NCBI RefSeq assembly: GCF_016741785.1
Contig: NZ_JAERRL010000017.1
Coordinates: forward strand, 40,961 to 104,960
From: Streptomyces sp. 7-21
GTDB taxonomy: Bacteria > Actinomycetota > Actinomycetes > Streptomycetales > Streptomycetaceae
DNA: 64,000 nt
Direction of reading: 5' to 3'
Shown: positions 36,730 through 45,250 of the stretch, in pieces
How positions within the stretch are numbered: position 1 is the stretch's first letter
How the letters are laid out: every line of letters begins with the position of its first letter
The notes under the pieces: generated by a model
The model's input: the letters and a program-made list of their open reading frames with translations, nothing else
Told to the model about the DNA's origin: nothing
Database searches by the model: none
Translations under genes and position numbers: made by a program

Positions 36730-37617
36730 TCACCCGGCGTCGGCGAGCACCGTGCGGATCACGTGCCGGGCGGCGCGTGCCATCGCCGGGTTCCTCATCC
36801 GGTAGTACGGCAGGGCGATCAGCGCCTGCGACAGCGCCCGCCCCCGGCCCCTGCGCCACGTCGCGTCGTCCACGCCCAGGGCCTCGCGGAAGAGGTCCCT
36901 GGCCCCGGGCGGCAGGAGGTGCCACGCCGGGAACAGGTCGCAGGCCGGATCGCCGGCGCCCATGCAGCCGAAGTCGATGACGGCGGCCAGGCGGCCGCCC
37001 GCCGTCAGCAGGTTGCCCGGCAGCAGATCGCCGTGCAGCCACACCGGCGGGCCGTCCCACTCCGGTGCGGCGAGGGTCTCCTCCCACACCGCGGCGGCGG
37101 CGTCGCAGTCGACGTCCTCCTGCGGCACGCCGCGCAGCTCCGCCAGGGCGGCCCGGGTCGCCGCATCGAGCGAGGCAACCGGCCCGCCGCGGTAGGCCGG
37201 CGGTGCCCCGGGCAGCGCGACGCGCCGCATCGCCGACACGAACCCGGCCAGGTCCCCGGCCAGCCCGGCCGGATCCCGCAGCGCCCCGGGCTGCGGGTGC
37301 GCCCCGTCGCGCCACCGGTACACCGACCACGGCCACGGGTACCCCTCGGCGGGCCGCCCGCTGCCGAGGATCTCCGGGACAGGCACGGGCAGCAGGGGCG
37401 CCAGCCGCGGCAGCCACTGGCGTTCCCTTGCGATGTCGCGGGCCCCGCCCGGCCCCAGCGGCAGCCGCACGGCCATGTCATCGCCCAGCCGGTACAGGGC
37501 ATGCACCGTGCCGCCGGGGGAGACCCGCTCGAGGGCCAGGCCGGCCCACTGCGGGAACTGGCCCGCGACCAGCCGCCGGACCAGGCCGTCGTCGGGCGGA
37601 GGGCTGCCAGGGCTCAT
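36730..37617 (-). CDS. Aminoglycoside phosphotransferase (APH) family protein
   Basis: 295 aa small-molecule kinase of the APH fold. It has VHALYRLGDDMAVRLPL in the N-lobe, the catalytic loop VWLHGDLLPGNLL (about residue 195) and the metal site AVIDFGCMGAGDPACDL. The genomic context gives no antibiotic hint; many such proteins phosphorylate unknown metabolites rather than confer resistance. The ATG at 37617 was chosen over a 66-codon upstream extension. Confidence 0.87.
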   Translation of the reverse strand: MSPGSPPPDDGLVRRLVAGQFPQWAGLALERVSPGGTVHALYRLGDDMAVRLPLGPGGARDIARERQWLPRLAPLLPVPVPEILGSGRPAEGYPWPWSVYRWRDGAHPQPGALRDPAGLAGDLAGFVSAMRRVALPGAPPAYRGGPVASLDAATRAALAELRGVPQEDVDCDAAAAVWEETLAAPEWDGPPVWLHGDLLPGNLLTAGGRLAAVIDFGCMGAGDPACDLFPAWHLLPPGARDLFREALGVDDATWRRGRGRALSQALIALPYYRMRNPAMARAARHVIRTVLADAG

Positions 37618-37832
37618 AGCGCCATCCGACCGCCGGCCCCGCGCGGGTGTCAACCGCGTTTCCGCCGCGCCGCCCGCGCCCGGCGCCGCGGGACGGTCAG
37701 GAATCAAGAAGCCGGGCGGCCGCGCCCGGCGTAGCGTGAGGACCACGGCGACCGCGCGGCACCGGCCCGGGCCGGCGCGCCGGCGGTCCCGGCAGGCAGC
37801 TCTTCCGCCAGGCACTTGAGAGGACGGCCACC

Positions 37833-38288
37833 ATGGCGCGCTCGACCACGGACACGCACGAGGGTTTCACCGCCGAGGAGCGGGCGGCGATGAAGGAGCA
37901 CGCGAAGGAGCAGAAGAAGGCGGCGTCCCGGCGCGGTTCGCGGGCCGAGAAGGAGGCCGCGGCGGAGCGGGACGTGCTGGCGAAGATCGCCGGGATGCCG
38001 GAGGCGGACCGCGTGATCGCCGAGCGGATCCACGCCCTGGTCAAGGCCGCCGCCCCCGAGCTGAAGGCGAAGCTCTGGTACGGGATGCCCGCCTATGCCC
38101 GTAACGGCAAGGTCGTCTGCCACCTCCAGCCCGCGGGGAAGTTCAAGACGCGGTACGCCACACTGGGCTTCAGCGACGAGGCCGCGCTCGACGACGGTAC
38201 CGTGTTCCCGACCGCCTTCGCCGTCAAGGAGCTGACCGAGGCCGACGAGGAACGCATCAGCGCGCTCATCGCCAGGGCGGTGAGCTGA
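37833..38288 (+). CDS. DUF1801-family protein
   Basis: 151 aa. A highly charged Lys/Glu helical N-terminus (KEHAKEQKKAASRRGSRAEKEAAAERD) precedes the YdhG/DUF1801 core MPEADRVIAERIHALVKAAAPELKAKLWYGMPAYARNGKVVCHLQP. Some members bind iron; function is otherwise unknown. The ATG at 37833 is preceded by GAGAGGACG. It is monocistronic. Confidence 0.83.
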   Translation: MARSTTDTHEGFTAEERAAMKEHAKEQKKAASRRGSRAEKEAAAERDVLAKIAGMPEADRVIAERIHALVKAAAPELKAKLWYGMPAYARNGKVVCHLQPAGKFKTRYATLGFSDEAALDDGTVFPTAFAVKELTEADEERISALIARAVS

Positions 38289-38566
38289 GCCGGCCGGACG
38301 CCTGGCCGGAGGCGAGGAGCGAAGGGGGGCGGCTGGTCGCTGCCGCCGCCCGTGCCGTCGCCGTGCTGTCCGCGCGTCAGCGCCAGGCGTCGTTTCCCGG
38401 GCCGGAGCTGACCCGTGACGGGACGGCAGAAAAGGCGGCGATGCTGCGGGAGGGCTGCGGGAGGGCGCCCGGGGCGGGCAAGCAGCAGGGGAGTGACGTA
38501 GATTCCTCTTACTGTCCGACCGGCCCCGGGGGAAACTGGCGAGCCGGACCAAGGGGAAGGAAAAGC

Positions 38567-39142
38567 ATGGCTGTTTCGCTGACCAAGGGTGGGAACGTCT
38601 CGCTGACCAAGGAGGCTCCCGGCCTGACCGCCGTGACGGTGGGCCTGGGCTGGGACGTCCGGGTCACCACCGGGACCGACTTCGACCTTGACGCCAGCGC
38701 CATCGCTGTCAACGCCGCAGGCCGTGTCTACTCCGACGCGCACTTCGTCTTCTTCAACAACAAGCAGTCGCCGGACCAGAGCATCGTGCACACCGGCGAC
38801 AACCGCACCGGCGAGGGTGAGGGTGACGACGAGCAGATCAACGTCAACCTCGCCGCGCTGCCGGCCGACGTGGACAAGGTCGTGTTCGCCGTCTCGGTCT
38901 ACGACGCCGAGGCCCGCCAGCAGAACTTCGGGCAGGTGCGCAACGCCTACATCCGCGTCATCAACCAGGCCGGCGGCGCTGAGATCGCCCGCTATGACCT
39001 GAGCGAGGACGCCGCCACCGAGACCGCCATGGTCTTCGGCGAGATCTACCGCCACGGCGCCGAGTGGAAGTTCCGTGCCGTGGGGCAGGGTTACGCCTCC
39101 GGTCTGGCCGGCATCGCCGCGGACTTCGGCGTCAACGTCTGA
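38567..39142 (+). CDS. TerD-family protein
   Basis: 191 aa canonical TerD. It begins AVSLTKGGNVSLTKEAPGLT and has the Ca-binding acidic strings TDFDLDASAIAV, VHTGDNRTGEGEGDDEQINVNLA and the conserved AEARQQNFGQVRNAYIRVIN. Members support stress tolerance, and in Streptomyces they affect development. The ATG at 38567 is preceded by GGGGAAGGA. It lies 9 kb from the other TerD genes and has no ter partners. Upstream 38289-38566 shows nothing firm. Confidence 0.93.
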   Translation: MAVSLTKGGNVSLTKEAPGLTAVTVGLGWDVRVTTGTDFDLDASAIAVNAAGRVYSDAHFVFFNNKQSPDQSIVHTGDNRTGEGEGDDEQINVNLAALPADVDKVVFAVSVYDAEARQQNFGQVRNAYIRVINQAGGAEIARYDLSEDAATETAMVFGEIYRHGAEWKFRAVGQGYASGLAGIAADFGVNV

Positions 39143-39158
39143 CGGCGCCGAGGCAGCC

Positions 39159-39194
39159 GGGCCCCGGCGCGGACGTCCCGCCGCACCGGGGCCC
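39159..39194. terminator. Bidirectional hairpin terminator
   Basis: GGGCCCCGG (39159-39167) pairs with CCGGGGCCC (39186-39194) over an 18-nt loop, between the convergent TerD and GntR genes. Confidence 0.5.
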
Positions 39195-39246
39195 TTGGTG
39201 TGCCCGCTTCGCCGGCGCCTGGGGCGACCGGTCATCCGGGCCGCCG

Positions 39247-39981
39247 TCAGGACCGTGCCGCCGGCACCTCCGGCGCACCCTTCAGGTGCGGCTCGATCAG
39301 GCCGAAGTCGTCGGACGCCTTGGCGAGCAGCTCCAGCATCGCCAGCTGGGCGCGCGGCGCGTCCCGCTCCCGGACAGCGGTGAGCACGGCGCGGTGGCTG
39401 GGCACCGGGTCGGCCGCCGCCAGGTGCGTGTGGACCAGCCGGTCACGCTCCCGCAGCCCGGGCTCCAGCAGCAGCTCCAGCCGCTCGAGCAGCTCATTGC
39501 CGGTGGCGGCCAGCAGCGCGCGGTGGAAGGCGGCGTCGGCCTCGGCAGCGGCGGCCGAGTCCCCCCGGCTGCCGGCCATGGCGGACAGCGCCGCGTCGAG
39601 CGCCGCCAGGTCGTCCTCGGTGCGCCGCAGTGCGGCGCGGTAGGCGGCGGCGGGCTCCACGATGGTGCGGACGTCGGCCAGGTCCCGCATCAGCTGGTGC
39701 GAGTCGCCGCCCTCGGCGCGCCAGTGGATGACATCCGGGTCCAGCAGGTTCCACGCCGACCGGGCGCGCACGAACGTGCCGCGCTTCTGCCGGGCGTCGA
39801 CGAGCCCCTTGCCGGCCAGCACCTTCAGTGACTCCCGCAGGACCGTGAGGCTGACGTCCAGTTCCTGGCCCAGCGCCTTCACGTCGAGGGTGTCGCCCTC
39901 CGCGTACTCACCGCGGACGATCCGGGCCCCGAGCCGGTGCACGACCTGGCCGTGCACGCCCCGCTGCGAATAGGACGCCAT
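39247..39981 (-). CDS. FadR/GntR-family regulator (FCD domain)
   Basis: 244 aa repressor. The N-terminal winged helix has GARIVRGEYAEGDTLDVKALGQELDVSLTVLRESLKVLAGKGLVDARQKRGTFV (about residues 17-67 with breaks). The all-helical FCD effector domain follows, with metal-type residues in ADVRTIVEPAAAYRAA, AFHRALLAATGN and SHRAVLTAV. This subfamily commonly senses sugar acids such as galactonate (DgoR). It is divergent from the GH-A-like gene and next to galactonate genes, so galactonate or its product is the likely signal. Confidence 0.88.
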   Translation of the reverse strand: MASYSQRGVHGQVVHRLGARIVRGEYAEGDTLDVKALGQELDVSLTVLRESLKVLAGKGLVDARQKRGTFVRARSAWNLLDPDVIHWRAEGGDSHQLMRDLADVRTIVEPAAAYRAALRRTEDDLAALDAALSAMAGSRGDSAAAAEADAAFHRALLAATGNELLERLELLLEPGLRERDRLVHTHLAAADPVPSHRAVLTAVRERDAPRAQLAMLELLAKASDDFGLIEPHLKGAPEVPAARS

Positions 39982-40031
39982 CGACGTCCCTCCTCTCCTC
40001 GCCGTCCGCGCGCCCCCATCCTACCGTGAGC

Positions 40032-40055
40032 ATTATTTATTAATACTTCTTGACA
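40032..40055 (+). promoter_or_regulatory. AT-rich putative GntR operator and promoter
   Basis: ATTATTTATTAATAC (40032-40046) is a striking AT island, immediately followed by TTGACA (40050-40055). A poor -10 (GACGAT, 40073-40078) is 17 bp on. On the other strand TAGGAT (40023-40018) could be the -10 of the regulator gene. The island thus overlaps both divergent promoters and is the natural binding site for the adjacent GntR protein. Confidence 0.5.
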
Positions 40056-40136
40056 GGCCCGGGCGTGCCGCCGACGATGAACCCGACCCCCGCACGAGCC
40101 GCCTCACCGGGCACCGCGCCCTGGAAAGGACCCTTT

Positions 40137-41402
40137 GTGCCCACTCCGCTGCCGGGCCACCTGCCGCGTGCCCTCACCATCACCCTCTGGGACTTCACCT
40201 GGTACACCCGCACCGGGCCAGGGGAGCCGTTCGCCGACCTCGACCGCGCCTTCGCGGAGGCCGCCGACCGCGGCTACAACACCATCCGCGTGTGCGCCAT
40301 GCCGCTGCTGCTCTTCGGCACCGGTATCGACACCTCACGGCTGCGCCTGGAACCGCTCGGCGGCGGCTACGGGCAGCGCGTGCGCTGGTACGACGTCCGC
40401 GCCGCCACCGAGATCGACGGCCGCGCGCACCTGCTCGCGCTCTTCGAGGCCGCCCGCCGCCACGACTTCTACGTCATCCTCTCCAGCTGGGAGTACCAGC
40501 AGAGCCCGTCGTTCGCCGCCGACCGGGCCTGGTACGACGCGGTGATGGCCATCGACCCCGAGCGCCGCCCCGAGGCGCTGGCCGACGCGTTCGCCGACAT
40601 GCTGGACTTCCTCGCCGCCCACGGCGGCCTGGACGACCGCGTCGCCTTCACGGAGCTGCACAACGAGGTCCAGGCCGGGCACCTGACCGACGGCCTCCCC
40701 GGCCGCGACCCGGTGACGGAGCTGCGCCCGCGCCTCGAACGCGGCCTCGCCCGTTTCCGCGAGCGCCAGCCGGGCAGGCCGGTGACCGTCAACTACGCCG
40801 AGGTGCCGGTTGGTTCGCTGCGCGGCGTGCCGCGCGAGGTGGACGTGGCCGTCTTCCACCCGTACGTCTACGGCGTCCTCGGCGAGCTCATCCAGACCTT
40901 CGCACTGCGCGACGCCAGCCGCCCGTTCCCGCAGGACGCCGTGCGCCGCGCCCTGCTCCGCGACGGCGCCCCCGGCCTCGCCCAGTGGGCGCTGCCCGAG
41001 TCCGCGCGCTGGAAGCTGGACGCCACGGTCGTCAGCCAGCGCGAGATGTACACCCACGACTGGTGCGACCCGGGCAAGTGGGACGCCTGGCTGTACGACC
41101 GCTACGCCACCCACCGCCTGGCGATGGAGCAGCGCCTGGTCACCTGGATCGAGGCGGCGGCCGACTGGGCCGCGGACACCGGCGTGCCGCTCGTCTTCGG
41201 CGAGGGCTGGGTCGGCTACACCCCGCTGCACGGCACGTTCGAGGAGGGACCGGTCGGCGCCGCGATCTGCCGCCGCGCCGTCGCCGAGGCCGCCCGCGTC
41301 GGCGCGCTCGGCACCGTGGTGTGCTCCAACGCCGCCCCGCACCACCCGATGTGGCAGGACGTCACCCTCCAGCGGGAGTGCAACGCCCTGCTGCGGGCCT
41401 GA
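40137..41402 (+). CDS. Cellulase-like clan GH-A glycoside hydrolase of unknown specificity
   Basis: 421 aa TIM-barrel protein. It begins PTPLPGHLPRALTITLWDFTWYTR and has DRGYNTIRVCAMPLLLFG. Candidate catalytic residues are the Asn-Glu pair in VAFTELHNEVQAG (acid/base, about residue 180) and the Glu in VPLVFGEGWVGY (nucleophile, about 364), the layout of clan GH-A. There is no signal peptide, so it works on imported sugars. The GTG at 40137 follows GGAAAGGA; an ATG at 40077 would sit inside the predicted -10. Beside galactose/galactonate genes, a beta-galactoside is a fair guess. Confidence 0.75.
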   Translation: MPTPLPGHLPRALTITLWDFTWYTRTGPGEPFADLDRAFAEAADRGYNTIRVCAMPLLLFGTGIDTSRLRLEPLGGGYGQRVRWYDVRAATEIDGRAHLLALFEAARRHDFYVILSSWEYQQSPSFAADRAWYDAVMAIDPERRPEALADAFADMLDFLAAHGGLDDRVAFTELHNEVQAGHLTDGLPGRDPVTELRPRLERGLARFRERQPGRPVTVNYAEVPVGSLRGVPREVDVAVFHPYVYGVLGELIQTFALRDASRPFPQDAVRRALLRDGAPGLAQWALPESARWKLDATVVSQREMYTHDWCDPGKWDAWLYDRYATHRLAMEQRLVTWIEAAADWAADTGVPLVFGEGWVGYTPLHGTFEEGPVGAAICRRAVAEAARVGALGTVVCSNAAPHHPMWQDVTLQRECNALLRA

Positions 41403-41422
41403 GAGCCGCGCCGGGGCACGCC

Positions 41423-42394
41423 TCAGCGCACCGCCGAGCCGGGGGCGGCGTCCAGCAGCGGCAGTTCGTCGCGGTGGGGGAGCCCCTCCCAGTCGCCCTC
41501 GGTGGCGACGGCGAAGCCGCCGCAGGCCACCGCCCGGTCCAGCCGCGCGGCCGGCGCCAGGCCGTCCAGCAGCCCGGAGAGGTAGCCCGCGCAGAACGCG
41601 TCGCCCGCGCCGACGGTGTCGCGCACCGGCACCCGGCGGGCCGGCACCCGCAGCGGTGCGGCGGCGCCGGTGTGCAGCTCGGCCCCCTCCCCGGCCCGCT
41701 TGATCACGACCTCGCGCACGCCCTCCCGCAGCGCGGCGGCCGGGGAGCCGGCGACGAGCGGCAGTTCGTCATCGGAAGCGATCAGCACATCCACCCACCG
41801 CAGCAGCGGCCGCAGCGCCGCGGTGGCCTCCTCGGCCGACCACAGCCGGGCGCGGTGGTTGACGTCCAGCACCACCTGCCAGCCGTGCCCGCGGGCGTGG
41901 CGCGCCGCCGCGCCGACCGCCTCGCGCGGACCCGCGCCCAGCGCGGCCGTGATGCCGGTCAGGTGCAGCATCCGGGCGCCCGCCGCGAGCGCCCCCGACA
42001 GGTGGCCGGGCCGCTGCCGGGAGGCCGCCGAGCCGGCCCGCCAGTAGTGCACGCGGCACACATCGCCCAGGCGTGTCTCCCGCAGCATCGCGCCGGTCGG
42101 CGCCTCGTCGTCCGTGGTGGCGTACGTGACGTCCACGCCCTCGCCGCGCAGCGCCCGCAGCACCAGCCGCCCCGGCTCGTCGGCGCCGACACGTCCCGCC
42201 CACGCCGCCGCGTGGCCGAGCCGGGCCAGGCCGATGGCGGCGTTGGCCTCCGCCCCGGCCACCGCCACCCGGGCGTCGGCACCCACCGCCAGCGGGCCAC
42301 CGGTGCGCACGGACAGCATGGCCTCACCGAACGTCAGCACGTCCCAGCGTGGCCCCCTCCCGCCGGAGGCAGCCGCCACCGCCTCGCCGCTCAT
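41423..42394 (-). CDS. PfkB-family sugar kinase, 2-keto-3-deoxy-gluconate/galactonate kinase type
   Basis: 323 aa. The ribokinase fold starts WDVLTFGEAMLSVRT and contains AGAEANAAIGLARLG. The ATP/anion-hole signature VRDTVGAGDAFCAGYLSG with catalytic Asp lies near residue 265. KDG kinases share this FGE start. Its ATG overlaps the stop of the aldolase gene (ATGA), so the pair would phosphorylate and then cleave 2-keto-3-deoxy-galactonate. Note it is PfkB-type, unlike E. coli DgoK. Confidence 0.88.
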   Translation of the reverse strand: MSGEAVAAASGGRGPRWDVLTFGEAMLSVRTGGPLAVGADARVAVAGAEANAAIGLARLGHAAAWAGRVGADEPGRLVLRALRGEGVDVTYATTDDEAPTGAMLRETRLGDVCRVHYWRAGSAASRQRPGHLSGALAAGARMLHLTGITAALGAGPREAVGAAARHARGHGWQVVLDVNHRARLWSAEEATAALRPLLRWVDVLIASDDELPLVAGSPAAALREGVREVVIKRAGEGAELHTGAAAPLRVPARRVPVRDTVGAGDAFCAGYLSGLLDGLAPAARLDRAVACGGFAVATEGDWEGLPHRDELPLLDAAPGSAVR

Positions 42395-43062
42395 GCGTCC
42401 GCCTCCTTGCCGTGCCCGCCGCAGACGGCCCGGAACGTGCGGGCACGGGCCCGCAGCGCGGCGAGATCCCCGCCGTCGGCGGCGTCGCCGACCAGCGGCG
42501 AGCCCACGCCCACGGCGACGGCCCCGGCCGCCAGGTAGGCCCGCGCCGCCTCCGCGTCCACCCCGCCGACCGGCACCACCGGCAGGCCGGGGAACGGGCC
42601 GCGCAGCGCCGGCAGGTAGCCGGGCCCCACCGCCGAGGCCGGGAACAGCTTCACCGCCGTCGCGCCTGCCGCCATGGCGGCCACGCACTCCGTGGGCGTC
42701 AGCGCCCCGGCGAGCAGCGGCAGCCCCGCTTCGGCGGCGGCCGTCACGCCCTCGCCCAGCGCGGGGGTGACGATCCACGAGGCGCCGGCGTCGCGGGCCC
42801 GCGCGGCGTCGTCGCGGGTGACGACGGTGCCCGCGCCGATCCAGGCGGCCCCGGCGGTCTCCCGCGCGGCCTCGGCGATGACGCCGGTGGCGTCGGCTGA
42901 GGTGAGCGAGACCTCGATGAGGCCGACGCCCTCCTCGGCCAGCGCCAGCACGGTGCGCAGCGCGGCGTGCCGGTCACCGCCCCGGACGATGGCTGCCAGC
43001 CGCTCACGGCGCAGCCGGGTGACGAACGCGGCGGTATCCGCGCCGCCGTTCTCGCTGGTCAT
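42391..43062 (-). CDS. 2-dehydro-3-deoxy-6-phosphogalactonate (KDPGal/KDPG) aldolase
   Basis: 223 aa class I aldolase that cleaves KDP-galactonate/gluconate to pyruvate and glyceraldehyde 3-phosphate. The general-base Glu is in GVGLIEVSLTS, the motif WIGAGTVV follows, and the Schiff-base Lys is in ATAVKLFPASAVGPGYLPAL (about residue 135). The glycine-rich phosphate loop VGGVDAEAA and VGVGSPLV close the site. It is the third gene of the galactonate operon, 92 nt after the dehydratase gene. Confidence 0.9.
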   Translation of the reverse strand: MTSENGGADTAAFVTRLRRERLAAIVRGGDRHAALRTVLALAEEGVGLIEVSLTSADATGVIAEAARETAGAAWIGAGTVVTRDDAARARDAGASWIVTPALGEGVTAAAEAGLPLLAGALTPTECVAAMAAGATAVKLFPASAVGPGYLPALRGPFPGLPVVPVGGVDAEAARAYLAAGAVAVGVGSPLVGDAADGGDLAALRARARTFRAVCGGHGKEADA

Positions 43063-43154
43063 GGGTGTACGCTCCTCGCCACTTACGTCGCTTGTGGTAC
43101 TGGGGCTGCTGGTTTCCGGGCCTGCCCTTGGTGCTGGCTCACCACGGCGCTGGC

Positions 43155-44300
43155 TCACCACTCGGCGAACGAGCCGTCCGGGTGGCGCCACACCGGCCCG
43201 CGCCAGTCCGGTGCGGAGCCGTCGGCGGCCCGCACAGCCCGCTCGTCGACCTCGATGCCCAGACCGGGGCCGGCCGGGCGAAGGAAGTGGCCTTCGTGGA
43301 ACCGGAAGACCTCGGGGTTGGACACGTAGTCCAGCAGCTCGGCCCCGGTGTGGTAGTGGATGCCGATGCTCTGCTCCTGGATCAGGAAGTTCGGCGTCGC
43401 GAACGCCACCTGAAGGCTCGCCGCCAGGGAGACCGGGCCGAGCGGGCAGTGCGGCGCCAGCAGCACGTCGAAGGTCTCGGCCAGCGAGGCGATGCGCCGC
43501 ACCTCCGAGATCCCCCCGGCGTGTGAGAGGTCGGGCTGGATCACGGCGATCCCCGCCTGGAGCGCGGGCAGCACGTCCGTGCGCCCGTACAGCCGCTCGC
43601 CGGTCGCCACCGGCACGGGCGAGGCCGCGACCAGCTCGCCGAGCCGGTGCGTGTACTCCGGCAGCAGCGGCTCCTCCGCGAACAGCGGGTTGACCGGCGC
43701 CAGGTGCGGCAGCACCGTGCGGGCGTTGGCGACGGTGAAGCGGCCGTGGAAGTCGACGGCGAGGTCGCGGTCCGGCCCGAGGACCTCCCGGGCGGCCTCG
43801 GCGCGCGCCACCACCTGGCGGATGTCCGAGACGGTGGCGAGCCGGTTCATCCGGCCGCTGGCGTTCATCTTCACGGCCGTGAAGCCCGCCTCGACCTGGG
43901 CCGCGACCGCGTCCGCGACCTCGCCCGGCTCGTCGCCGCCGACCCAGCTGTAGGCGCGCACCCGGTCCCGGACCGGGCCGCCGAGCAGCACGTGCACGGG
44001 GACGCCCAGCGTCCGTCCCGCGATGTCCCACAGCGCCTGGTCGAGCCCGGCGACCGCGCTGGAGAGCACCGGCCCGCCGCGGTAGAACGAGCCCTTGGTC
44101 ATCACCTGCCAGTGGTCTTCGATCCGCAGCGGGTCCTTGCCCAGCAGCAGTTCGGACAGCTCGTGCACGGCCGTGCGCACCGTCGCGGCGCGGCCCTCCA
44201 CGACCGGCTCGCCCCAGCCGGTGATGCCCTCGTCGGTCTCCACCCGGCACAGCAGCCAGCGCGGGGGTACGGCGAACGTCTCGATGCGGGTGATCTTCAC
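43155..44300 (-). CDS. dgoD: D-galactonate dehydratase
   Basis: 381 aa enolase-superfamily enzyme turning D-galactonate into 2-keto-3-deoxy-galactonate. It aligns end to end with E. coli DgoD as I recall it: KITRIETFAVPPRWL, the DEGITGWGEPVVEGRA start, YRGGP, AYSWVGGD, metal ligands in VDFHGR, EEPLLPE and TGERL, bases His in DFHG and APHCPLGP, and the end DWRGPVWRHPDGSFAEW. A 13-bp direct repeat GCTGGCTCACCAC (43133 and 43149) overlaps its stop. Confidence 0.94.
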   Translation of the reverse strand: MKITRIETFAVPPRWLLCRVETDEGITGWGEPVVEGRAATVRTAVHELSELLLGKDPLRIEDHWQVMTKGSFYRGGPVLSSAVAGLDQALWDIAGRTLGVPVHVLLGGPVRDRVRAYSWVGGDEPGEVADAVAAQVEAGFTAVKMNASGRMNRLATVSDIRQVVARAEAAREVLGPDRDLAVDFHGRFTVANARTVLPHLAPVNPLFAEEPLLPEYTHRLGELVAASPVPVATGERLYGRTDVLPALQAGIAVIQPDLSHAGGISEVRRIASLAETFDVLLAPHCPLGPVSLAASLQVAFATPNFLIQEQSIGIHYHTGAELLDYVSNPEVFRFHEGHFLRPAGPGLGIEVDERAVRAADGSAPDWRGPVWRHPDGSFAEW

Positions 44301-44370
44301 GGGCGGTGCTCCTGCCTCCGTGCGGCGCGGCGCCGGCGGGTGGGTGCGGTCGTGCGGCGGGGCTGTGCTT

Positions 44371-45144
44371 TCAGGAACTCGTCTTCAGCACGCTCCAGCC
44401 GCCGTCGACGACGAGCGAGGCGCCGGTGACGTAGGAGGCGTCCTCGTGGAGGAGGAAGGCGATGGCGGAGGCGACCTCCTCAGGGCGGCCGAGCCGCCGC
44501 GCGGCCGTCTGCCCGGCGGTGGCGCGCCGGTCCTCCTCGCTGATGCCGTCCCAGACGGGCGTGAGCACCGGGCCGGGCAGCACGGCGTTGACCCGCACCT
44601 GGGGGCCGTACTCCACGGCGAGCTGCCGGGTCAGGCCGGTCAGGCCGGCCTTGAGGGAGGCGTAGGCGGGGCGCCCCGGCAGACCGAAGTTGGCGTGCAC
44701 GGACGAGACCAGCACGGCGCTGCCGCCGGTCTCGCGCAGCCCCGGCAGGCAGGCGCGGAAGCCGAGGAACGAGCCGGTCAGGCCGACCGCCAGCTGGCTG
44801 TCCCACTCCGCCCGGCTGGTGCGGTCGGCCGGGGCGATGGTGACGCTGACGGCGTTGCTCACCAGGCCCCAGACCGGGCCGAACCGCTCGCCCGCGACCC
44901 GGACGGCCCGCTGCCACTGCTCCTCGTCGGCGACGTCGCAGTGCTGGTAGACGGCCTGGCCGCCCTCCTCGCGCAGCCGTGCGGCGACCGCCTCGCCGGC
45001 CTCGTCGTTCACGTCGCCAAGGAGCACCGCGGCGCCCTCGGCGGCCAGTCGGCGGGCGGTGGCCTCGCCGATGCCCGACGCGGCTCCGGTGACGATGACG
45101 CAGCGGCCGGCGAACCGGCCCTCGCGGGGCGGTGATGAGCGCAC
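44371..45144 (-). CDS. SDR-family sugar dehydrogenase (candidate galactose dehydrogenase)
   Basis: 257 aa classical SDR. Cofactor loop TGAASGIGEATARR, LGDVNDE (NAD-type acid), catalytic Ser in VSSVHANFG and the YASLK dyad. The usual NNAG is replaced by SNAVS. As first gene of the galactonate operon it is well placed to oxidise D-galactose to the galactonolactone, but a galactonate epimerising role cannot be excluded. The GTG at 45144 follows GGGAGG and is preferred to a start 25 codons upstream. Confidence 0.82.
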   Translation of the reverse strand: MRSSPPREGRFAGRCVIVTGAASGIGEATARRLAAEGAAVLLGDVNDEAGEAVAARLREEGGQAVYQHCDVADEEQWQRAVRVAGERFGPVWGLVSNAVSVTIAPADRTSRAEWDSQLAVGLTGSFLGFRACLPGLRETGGSAVLVSSVHANFGLPGRPAYASLKAGLTGLTRQLAVEYGPQVRVNAVLPGPVLTPVWDGISEEDRRATAGQTAARRLGRPEEVASAIAFLLHEDASYVTGASLVVDGGWSVLKTSS

Positions 45145-45214
45145 GGATCCTCCCAGGGACGGCGGCGGCCGGAGCGGGGCGGCACCGCGGCGCCGCCCGG
45201 GTGGTTCGTCGCCA

Positions 45215-45246
45215 GCCATTTAAATATGAATTAATGGCGCTGCCAA
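45215..45246 (-). promoter_or_regulatory. Promoter and dyad of the galactonate operon
   Basis: On the minus strand TTGGCA (45246-45241), 17 bp, TTAAAT (45223-45218). The dyad GCCATT (45215-45220) / AATGGC (45233-45238) brackets an AT-rich core and covers the -10. It is AT-rich like the island at 40032, though not the same sequence. The leader is about 65 nt. Confidence 0.6.
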
Positions 45247-45250
45247 GGGG

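Noticed and set aside
40050..40136. Earlier starts for the GH-A-like gene
   Set aside because: The TTG at 40050 is the -35 of the promoter and the ATG at 40077 overlaps the -10 position; the GTG at 40137 has a strong GGAAAGGA site.
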